Source: Synergistaceae bacterium
GTDB lineage: Bacteria > Synergistota > Synergistia > Synergistales > Aminobacteriaceae
Direction of reading: 5' to 3'
Assembly (NCBI GenBank): GCA_017448375.1
Contig: JAFSLR010000109.1
Location: 1-5,739, forward strand
Length of the DNA: 5,739 bases
The position numbers and the translations under genes were made by a program. The notes under the pieces were generated by a model, which worked only from the letters and a program-made list of their open reading frames with translations, had not been told where the DNA came from and did no database searches. Shown here in pieces: positions 1 through 4,826 of this stretch. The number at the start of each line of letters is the position of its first letter. Positions within the stretch are counted from its first letter, which is position 1.

Positions 1-1
1 C

Positions 2-142
2 TTTAGCGGGATATGCGCGGGAGTCAGGAAGAATGACAAGGAGCTTCTCCAGAAAATCAATGAGGCAATAGACAGCATAAAGAAGAGTGAACGCCGTAGC
101 ATAATGGAAAAAGTAGTAGCGAGGCTCTGGAAGAATTTGTAA
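2..142 (+). CDS. C-terminal end of a probable ABC transporter substrate-binding protein (partial)
   Basis: An open frame enters from the left edge and ends at TAA 140-142, giving 46 residues that start FSGICAGVRKND and end ARLWKNL. The pattern 'G-[IV]-x-V-R-K-x-D-x-x-L-x-x-K-I-N-x-A-[IL]-x-x-[IL]-K', ending soon after in a W-containing helix, is what I expect at the C-terminus of family-3 periplasmic solute-binding proteins (amino-acid type). There, the last strand and helix close lobe 1. If so, the mature protein would bind an amino acid or similar small solute outside the cytoplasmic membrane and deliver it to an ABC permease. The signal peptide and ligand-binding residues lie outside the window, so the substrate cannot be inferred. 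The gene is followed at once by a hairpin terminator and converges on the DJ-1 gene. The frame is certain; the family call is moderate because only a short tail is visible. Confidence 0.6.
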   Translation, partial: FSGICAGVRKNDKELLQKINEAIDSIKKSERRSIMEKVVARLWKNL

Positions 143-149
143 CAGTAAG

Positions 150-189
150 AAAAAATCCCCCCGGCCATCAAACTGAGGGGATTATTTTT
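150..189. terminator. Bidirectional rho-independent terminator between convergent genes
   Basis: AATCCCC at 154-160 pairs perfectly with GGGGATT at 177-183. The stem extends through the flanking A-run (150-153) with the T-run (185-188), leaving A184 bulged. The loop is about 16 nt. Read on the plus strand the hairpin ends in ATTATTTTT; read on the minus strand it ends in TTTTTTC. It can therefore end both the plus-strand gene stopping at 142 and the minus-strand operon whose last stop codon is at 193-195. The plus-strand stop codon lies 7 nt before the structure and the minus-strand stop 3 nt before it. Confidence 0.8.
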
Positions 190-192
190 GCG

Positions 193-747
193 TTAAGCCT
201 TATAGACCAGCGGAATGAGGAAGCCTTCTGCAACTTCGTCCGCCATTGCCTTGCCTTCGAGAATCTCAAGGAGTTTCAGCGCAAAGAATGGCGTTACTGC
301 CGGGCCTTTAGCGGTCGTGATGTTCCCGTCAGTCTCTACGATATGAGAGCCGATTTTCGCGCCCGTAAGATGGGATTCGAGTCCGGGATAGCACACTGCT
401 GTTTTATCCGCGAGGACTCCTGCACGCCCTAATGCCGCCGGAGCTGCACAGATTGCCGCGATTAACTTCCCTTCAGCATGATACTTCTTCACGAGTTCCT
501 GGAGCCCGTCATGATCCTTGATGTTCAGGGTTCCGCCCGGAAGTATGAGCATGTCGAAATTGTGCGCTTTAACCCCATCGAACATCGCATCAGTACGAAC
601 GGGGATTTTGTTCTTGCTGATTACTTCCTGATTTCCCGTGAGTGATACTGTTGTTACGACTACGCCTCCGCGCCTGAGAATGTCTACTGTCGTTAATGCT
701 TCTGTTTCCTCGAAGCCGTCAATGAGAAATATTGCTGCTGTCTTCAT
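193..747 (-). CDS. DJ-1/PfpI family protein
   Basis: A complete 184-residue protein of usual DJ-1-subfamily length (human DJ-1 and E. coli YajL are 189-196). It is a single class-I glutamine-amidotransferase-like flavodoxin-type fold. The N-terminus has the family's GFEETEA segment, with E16 aligning to the glutamate that contacts the reactive cysteine (E18 in human DJ-1). LPGG is at 69-72, and the nucleophile elbow AAICAAP places the reactive Cys at position 100. The His found two residues after the next strand in human DJ-1 (H126) is Tyr120 here, in CYPG, as in many bacterial members. Known members have been assigned roles in oxidative-stress protection, glyoxalase or deglycase activity and chaperoning, and the biochemical role is disputed, so I give no specific reaction. 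The ATG at 747 is preceded by GGGGTGA at 761-755 with a 7-nt gap, a good ribosome-binding site. It lies 40 nt after pssA and is the last gene before the terminator. Confidence 0.92.
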   Translation of the reverse strand: MKTAAIFLIDGFEETEALTTVDILRRGGVVVTTVSLTGNQEVISKNKIPVRTDAMFDGVKAHNFDMLILPGGTLNIKDHDGLQELVKKYHAEGKLIAAICAAPAALGRAGVLADKTAVCYPGLESHLTGAKIGSHIVETDGNITTAKGPAVTPFFALKLLEILEGKAMADEVAEGFLIPLVYKA

Positions 748-776
748 GTTTTAATCACCCCAATGAATTTTTTTCA

Positions 777-804
777 ATTATACCCCTTCAATTCTTGTGG
801 TCGA
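777..804 (-). promoter_or_regulatory. Possible internal promoter for the DJ-1 gene
   Basis: On the minus strand a perfect TATAAT lies at 782-777. The best -35 is TCGACC at 804-799 (4 of 6 matches to TTGACA) with a 16-nt spacer. The predicted start of transcription falls around 770, leaving about 23 nt of leader containing the GGGGTGA ribosome-binding site. The -35 part lies inside the 3' end of pssA. This could let the DJ-1 gene be expressed independently of the gyrA-psd-pssA transcript. It is only a motif match. Confidence 0.35.
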
Positions 805-1549
805 TTGCCTCGTCTCGTGCTTCAGGCTTCAATAACCATTGCCCCCAGTCGAAACGAATCAATCCGCCCACAATGTAAAGCGCAAAAAGAAATAACGGCG
901 CACCCTTCTTCAGGAACACAAACGACAGCACAAACATCGAAAACAGCACAAGGCATTTCACACCGTCAGCAGTCTTCTTCGTCAGCTTCTTCATGTTAGC
1001 GTATGGAATACTCGAAATCATCAGGAAACCAGTAAATCCCATCACGCACGCCATTAACCACGCAGGAAGATTCAATCCGGCAATCACGAATGATGACACG
1101 AACAATCCTCCCGCAGGACACGGCAAACCCTGAAACGGCCCGGGAACATGCACAACGTTGAAACGCGCCAATCTCAATGCCACGCACAGCGCAAAGAAAC
1201 TCGCCGCCACAACTCCCGCAATGTTCAGCTCACGCACCGAAACTTGATACAGCAATATTGACGGCGCAACACCAAAGCTCACCAAGTCCGCAAGGCTGTC
1301 GAACTCTAACCCGAACTGAGAGCCGCCACCCAGCATTCGCGCAACTTTCCCGTCAAAACCATCAAATATCACCGCAAAGAATACCAGCCACGCCGCCTGA
1401 ACATAACGGCCATGCAAGACCATTATCAGCGAAAACAATCCGCACAATAAATTCCCGCTTGTTACCATGTTGGGAAGTATGTGCTTGAACTCCATCGGCT
1501 TTTTTCCTTTCCGTCCCATTATCCGCCGTATTCTCAGAAAATCTTTCAA
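788..1549 (-). CDS. pssA: CDP-diacylglycerol--serine O-phosphatidyltransferase
   Basis: An integral membrane enzyme that transfers phosphatidyl from CDP-diacylglycerol to L-serine, giving phosphatidylserine and CMP. The CDP-alcohol phosphotransferase signature is complete: D63-x2-D66-G67-x2-A70-R71-x8-G80-x3-D84-x3-D88, which provides the metal-binding aspartates. The N-terminus KHILPNMVTSGNLLCGLFS (22-40) is typical of the membrane-embedded PssA type, not the soluble E. coli type. Further hydrophobic segments lie at roughly 51-65, 95-130, 148-183, 198-213 and 217-232. The 253-residue length fits a PssA with extra C-terminal helices. I chose TTG at 1549 as start because AGGAGTGA sits just upstream and the TTGA overlaps the psd stop; ATG at codon 11 or 19 is possible. 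Its product is the substrate of the overlapping upstream gene psd, so the pair forms a phosphatidylethanolamine branch. Confidence 0.94.
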   Translation of the reverse strand: MKDFLRIRRIMGRKGKKPMEFKHILPNMVTSGNLLCGLFSLIMVLHGRYVQAAWLVFFAVIFDGFDGKVARMLGGGSQFGLEFDSLADLVSFGVAPSILLYQVSVRELNIAGVVAASFFALCVALRLARFNVVHVPGPFQGLPCPAGGLFVSSFVIAGLNLPAWLMACVMGFTGFLMISSIPYANMKKLTKKTADGVKCLVLFSMFVLSFVFLKKGAPLFLFALYIVGGLIRFDWGQWLLKPEARDEAIDHKN

Positions 1550-2166
1550 CCTTTAATCACTCCTATTAATGTTTCTCCGGCTTTTACATTTTCGCCCATC
1601 TTAACACGTATTAATGTATCACACGGAACGTACAAATCAACCCTTGAGCCAAGTTTTATCATTCCGTAACGCTGTCCAACGTCAAGAATATCGCCCCTCT
1701 TGAGCCTGCAAACAATTCTCCTTGCCACGAGTCCCGCAATCTGTACCATCATTACGCGCCCCCATTGTGTCGAGAGTCCAACGTAATTGCGCTCGTTAAT
1801 CTCTGAGGCTTTCGGGGAAAATGCCGCGATCTTTTTTCCCGGGACATATTCAAGGTAATCGACACGGCCTGTACAGGGTGTTCGGTTGACGTGAACGCTG
1901 AAGAGATTCATGAAGATTCCGACTTTCAGGGCACGACCCGTAAATTCGTGTTCGCATTCGGAGATCTCTACGACTTTACCGTCAGCAGGCGAGTAGAATC
2001 CGCCGTCCTCGTAATTCGCTGTCCTCTCAGGGTCCCTGAAGAACCACATCACAACGCACAGTATCACGCACATTACTGCGCAGGGAATCCACGATATAAA
2101 CGCGAACGCCCCCGCGCATAATGCTAGGAATGTTATTGTCGGCAATCCGTCTCTAGCTATTCTCAT
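1546..2166 (-). CDS. psd: Phosphatidylserine decarboxylase, short pyruvoyl type (proenzyme)
   Basis: Decarboxylates phosphatidylserine to phosphatidylethanolamine at the inner membrane. The 206-residue length matches the short PSD-related group of about 200-220 residues, not the E. coli type of about 320. Residues 10-43 are hydrophobic and make one or two membrane segments. They run into the characteristic WFFRDPER (41-48). SPADGKV (59-65) holds the Asp of the self-processing triad (D62), and FSVHVNR (89-95) holds the His (H92). MIKLGSRVD (169-177) holds the LGS cleavage motif: cutting between G173 and S174 would give a beta chain of 173 residues and an alpha chain of 33 residues starting with the pyruvoyl group made from S174. 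The ATG at 2166 has GAGG at 2176-2173 with a 6-nt gap. It overlaps the gyrA end by 14 nt and pssA by 4 nt, indicating translational coupling. Confidence 0.94.
   Translation of the reverse strand: MRIARDGLPTITFLALCAGAFAFISWIPCAVMCVILCVVMWFFRDPERTANYEDGGFYSPADGKVVEISECEHEFTGRALKVGIFMNLFSVHVNRTPCTGRVDYLEYVPGKKIAAFSPKASEINERNYVGLSTQWGRVMMVQIAGLVARRIVCRLKRGDILDVGQRYGMIKLGSRVDLYVPCDTLIRVKMGENVKAGETLIGVIKG
1557..1564 (-). promoter_or_regulatory. Ribosome-binding site that supports the pssA TTG start
   Basis: The minus strand reads AGGAGTGA here, a near-complete match to the anti-Shine-Dalgarno complement AGGAGGTGA. The AGGAG core lies 10 nt before TTG at 1549, inside the last codons of psd. The internal ATG at codon 11 has only a weak CGGCGGA upstream. 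The ATG at codon 19 has an AAAGGA, so it cannot be fully excluded. Confidence 0.65.
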
Positions 2167-4681
2167 CTTCAGCCTCGAACGGAATCGCAGAAGTCATATC
2201 ATCGCCATCATCGCTTGCCTTTATGACGCTGCTGTCTGCTACTGTGTCGCCCTCGTCAAGACGAACGATAATATTACCGACTGAATGACGCTTCATTACG
2301 CTTATTCCTTCAACGGGCATACGAATCATTCGGCCTTTTGAGCTGATTGAAATTATTTCGTCCCCGTCCCTTACTGTTACGCTTACGGAAAGACGGCCGG
2401 TTTTCTCTGTGAGTTCCATCAGGCATATACCGCCAGTCCCCCTGTGATGAGGCATGAATGACGAGAACTCCACGCGCTTTCCGATTCCCATTTCGCTTAT
2501 GACGAGAATAGTACGGCTGTCATCAACTACATCACAGCTCAATACGCGGTCATTATTCTTCATTCGGATTGCGATTGCTCCGCGTGCTGTCCGTGTCAAT
2601 GGCCTGAACTCGTTTTCGGGGACTCTCAGTGCCAGTCCGTTCCGCGTAACTATCACGATGTCATCTTTGCCCGTAGTGAGTCTGACCTGTGCAATCTCAT
2701 CACCCGCATCAAGTTTCATGATTCGTTTAGCGCGGTTTGTTGATTTAAGCTCGTCAAATGATATTTTCTTGGCGATACCTTTCCTTGTGATGAAGAATGC
2801 GTACTTATATGTTCCGCTGTCTTCGCTCGCAATGTTCACGATTCTTTCACGCTCAGCAAGAGGAAGATAACGCGCAGCAGGTTTTCCCTTTCCTGATTTC
2901 GTTTCGGGAATCTCGTAGCTCTTAACGGTCATGATTCTTCCGGCGTTCGTGAAGAAGTAGAGATTCTTACGTGCTGTTGTTACGCAAAGTATTTCAATGC
3001 TGTCGTCCTCGTGAATGGTTGCACCGCGCTTGCCTTTTCCGCCCATAGCCTGAAGACGGTATGTCGCTAAGGGCTGACGTTTGATTAACCCGTCTTTCGA
3101 TAGAGTTATGATAATGTCATCGTCCGGGATTAAATCCTCGTCAAAAATTTCTTCTTCCTCTTCAACAATCGCCGTACGCCTTTCATCGCCGAATCTCGCG
3201 GACAAGTCAACAAGTTCCGAACGTATTACCCCGTCAAGAACTTTCCTGTCTGAAAGAATGCTGTTGTAGCCGGAAATGTCAGCAAGAAGTTTCTGCTGTT
3301 CCTCGTCAAGTTTATCGCGTTCAAGCCCCGTGAGTCTCTGAAGCCTCATGTCAAGAATAGCCTGTGATTGAGCCTCCGTGAACCCTAAAACAGACTGAAG
3401 GCTTGATTTTGCTTCGGCCGCGCTGTTTGTTGAACGGATAGTCCTTATCACCTGCTCAATGTGAGTCAGAGCTTTCTTGAGACCCTCTATGATGTGCTCG
3501 CGTGCTTTTGCGTTCTTGAGACGGTATTCTGTCCTTCTGCGGACGACTTCACGGCGGTAATTGAGGAAGATTGAGAGAAGCTGCTTAATGCTGAGGATTT
3601 CGGGGTGCTGTTTGACGAGAGCGAGATTAATCACTCCGAACGTTGTCTGAAGCGAGGAATGCCTGTAAAGCTGCCTCATGATGAGTTCTGCGTCTGCGTC
3701 CCTCGAAAGGTCGATAACGATTCGGAGTCCGTCCCTGTCAGACTCATCTCTCATTTCTGAAACGCCTTCGATTTCTTTGTCCTGTACGGCCTGAACGATA
3801 GCCTCAAGCATTACAGTTTTGTTGACGGTGTAAGGAATTTCAGTGATGACTATGCTTTGTTTTCCGCGCTTTGACTCCTCAACGTGCATTTTGCCTCTTA
3901 CGGTGATTTTCCCTCGCCCGGTGGAGTAAGCCTCCATGATTCCCGAACGGCCTAGAATTTCTCCTCCTGTAGGGAAGTCGGGTCCGGGCATTATCTGCAT
4001 TATGTCGGAGATGTTAGCGTCTTCTGGTTCGATGTTGTTGTCGATGAGCCAGCAGAAAACGTTGACGACTTCGCGGAGATTGTGAGGGGGCATATTTGTT
4101 GCCATACCTACGGCGATTCCTGTTGAGCCGTTGACGATGAGATTCGGGAAAATTGAAGGGAGTGTCAAAGGTTCTTTGAGGGATTCGTCGAAATTCTGTC
4201 CCCATTCTACGGTGTCTTCGTCGAGATTTGCGAGCATGAGTTCACCGGGGCGGCTGAGTCTGGCTTCGGTGTAACGCATGGCCGCAGGGCTGTCCCCGTC
4301 AACAGAGCCGAAGTTACCCTGACCATCAACGAGCGTGTAGCGGAGATTCCAGTTTTGAGCGAGTCGCACCATAGTGTCGTAGATTGCGGAGTCTCCGTGA
4401 GGGTGATACTTACCCATAGTTTCACCGACAATACGGGCGGATTTCTTGTAGGCAGTGTTGTGCTTGAGTCCTAATTCCGACATGGCATAGAGGACTCTGC
4501 GCTGAACGGGTTTAAGTCCGTCCCGTGCGTCTGGGAGTGCTCTTCCTACAATAACGCTCATTGCATAGTTGAGGTAGCTGGTTTTTATCTCGCCTACAAG
4601 GGGAAGGGTTAAGATTTTGTCTTCTCCCTGCGGTTTTGCTTCTTCATTCGTGGGATTGGTGTTTGTTATTTCGTCAGGCAT
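2153..4681 (-). CDS. gyrA: DNA gyrase subunit A
   Basis: The 842-residue breakage-reunion subunit of gyrase. With GyrB (not in the window) it forms the A2B2 enzyme that introduces negative supercoils using ATP. The core starts at about residue 25 with KILTLPLVGEIKTSYLNYAM. The catalytic Tyr is Y137, with R136 before it, in AAMRYTEAR. The quinolone region reads KYHPHGDSAIYD (91-102), so the residues equivalent to E. coli S83 and D87 are Ser98 and Asp102, the susceptible state. A long coiled-coil region follows at about 375-495, then an acidic linker (EEEEEIFDED, 507-516), then a beta-pinwheel C-terminal domain from about 520 and a short acidic tail. The GyrA box reads QAMGGKG (544-550) instead of the canonical QRRGGKG. 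The ATG at 4681 is the only in-frame start; its AGGAGG lies unusually far upstream. It is probably the first gene of the operon with psd, pssA and the DJ-1 gene. ParC is less likely because of the clear box core and acidic tail. Confidence 0.96.
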   Translation of the reverse strand: MPDEITNTNPTNEEAKPQGEDKILTLPLVGEIKTSYLNYAMSVIVGRALPDARDGLKPVQRRVLYAMSELGLKHNTAYKKSARIVGETMGKYHPHGDSAIYDTMVRLAQNWNLRYTLVDGQGNFGSVDGDSPAAMRYTEARLSRPGELMLANLDEDTVEWGQNFDESLKEPLTLPSIFPNLIVNGSTGIAVGMATNMPPHNLREVVNVFCWLIDNNIEPEDANISDIMQIMPGPDFPTGGEILGRSGIMEAYSTGRGKITVRGKMHVEESKRGKQSIVITEIPYTVNKTVMLEAIVQAVQDKEIEGVSEMRDESDRDGLRIVIDLSRDADAELIMRQLYRHSSLQTTFGVINLALVKQHPEILSIKQLLSIFLNYRREVVRRRTEYRLKNAKAREHIIEGLKKALTHIEQVIRTIRSTNSAAEAKSSLQSVLGFTEAQSQAILDMRLQRLTGLERDKLDEEQQKLLADISGYNSILSDRKVLDGVIRSELVDLSARFGDERRTAIVEEEEEIFDEDLIPDDDIIITLSKDGLIKRQPLATYRLQAMGGKGKRGATIHEDDSIEILCVTTARKNLYFFTNAGRIMTVKSYEIPETKSGKGKPAARYLPLAERERIVNIASEDSGTYKYAFFITRKGIAKKISFDELKSTNRAKRIMKLDAGDEIAQVRLTTGKDDIVIVTRNGLALRVPENEFRPLTRTARGAIAIRMKNNDRVLSCDVVDDSRTILVISEMGIGKRVEFSSFMPHHRGTGGICLMELTEKTGRLSVSVTVRDGDEIISISSKGRMIRMPVEGISVMKRHSVGNIIVRLDEGDTVADSSVIKASDDGDDMTSAIPFEAEDENS

Positions 4682-4694
4682 AAATAATTTGTAG

Positions 4695-4700
4695 CCTCCT
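4695..4700 (-). promoter_or_regulatory. gyrA ribosome-binding site with long spacing
   Basis: A perfect AGGAGG on the minus strand lies 13 nt before the gyrA ATG, longer than the usual 5-9 nt. The gap is almost all A and T (CTACAAATTATTT). No ATG, GTG or TTG in the gyrA frame lies between the two, and the next in-frame Met is already inside the conserved core, so the ATG at 4681 remains the only reasonable start. Confidence 0.6.
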
Positions 4701-4727
4701 GTCTAAATTGTATTGTTAAAACATGTA

Positions 4728-4736
4728 ATTTTAGCA
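4728..4736 (-). promoter_or_regulatory. Candidate extended -10 promoter of gyrA
   Basis: The minus strand reads TGCTAAAAT at 4736-4728: an extended -10 (TGN) followed by TAAAAT (5 of 6 matches to TATAAT). No good -35 is present at the right distance, which extended -10 promoters can tolerate. Transcription would start around 4721, leaving a leader of about 40 nt with the AGGAGG site. A TACAAT at 4712-4707 is a second candidate, but its start of transcription would fall on the ribosome-binding site. Confidence 0.4.
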
Positions 4737-4740
4737 TGGT

Positions 4741-4768
4741 TTGATGAGTTAAGGCACTGTGATATAAT
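4741..4768 (+). promoter_or_regulatory. Promoter P1 of the glycosyltransferase gene (extended -10)
   Basis: TTGATG (4741-4746, 4 of 6 matches to TTGACA), a 16-nt spacer, then TATAAT (4763-4768, perfect), preceded by TG at 4760-4761 that makes it an extended -10. Transcription would start near 4775, so the mRNA would contain the AAGGAGA ribosome-binding site and the GTG start. A 7-bp inverted repeat, TTGATGA (4741-4747) and TCATCAA (4770-4776), brackets the -10. One arm covers the -35 and the other covers the likely start of transcription, so the repeat could be an operator. Confidence 0.6.
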
Positions 4769-4788
4769 TTCATCAATTCAAAGAGGAA

Positions 4789-4793
4789 AGGAG
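4789..4793 (+). promoter_or_regulatory. Ribosome-binding site that decides the glycosyltransferase start
   Basis: AGGAG (within AAAGGAGA) lies 9 nt before GTG 4803 but only 3 nt before the in-frame TTG 4797, so it favours GTG as the start codon. No other ATG, GTG or TTG occurs in this frame until codon 48, which is already past the first conserved strand of the enzyme. Translation must therefore begin here, upstream of the heptamer repeat. Confidence 0.7.
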
Positions 4794-4796
4794 ATA

Positions 4797-4826
4797 TTGA
4801 CAGTGTCAGAATATTCTGAGTATAAT
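4797..4826 (+). promoter_or_regulatory. Consensus promoter-like element P2 overlapping the start of the glycosyltransferase gene
   Basis: Both hexamers are perfect: TTGACA at 4797-4802 and TATAAT at 4821-4826, separated by 18 nt. The spacer contains the GTG start codon and a perfect 14-bp palindrome, TCAGAATATTCTGA (4806-4819). A transcript from here would begin around 4833, inside the heptamer repeat, and would lack the ribosome-binding site and start codon at 4803. It therefore could not express the whole enzyme. It may be a real second promoter with another role, a remnant, or chance. Confidence 0.4.

Noticed and set aside
996..1488. Open frames on both strands inside pssA (minus 996-1187, plus 1177-1488)
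   Set aside because: pssA has the complete catalytic signature across this region. These frames show no motif and have composition typical of shadow frames.
2454..2870. A 138-codon plus-strand open frame inside gyrA
   Set aside because: It is fully antisense to the conserved C-terminal domain of gyrA and resembles no known protein, being rich in Ser, Ile and Arg as expected from the reverse frame.
4376..4408. Possible quinolone-resistance change in gyrA
   Set aside because: The residues matching E. coli Ser83 and Asp87 are Ser98 and Asp102, the unmodified states, so there is no sign of resistance by these positions.
4013..4431. Minus-strand frames of 63 and 74 codons inside the N-terminal half of gyrA
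   Set aside because: They are alternative frames on the same strand as gyrA, which encodes the conserved catalytic core there without interruption. There is no sign of a frameshift or intein.
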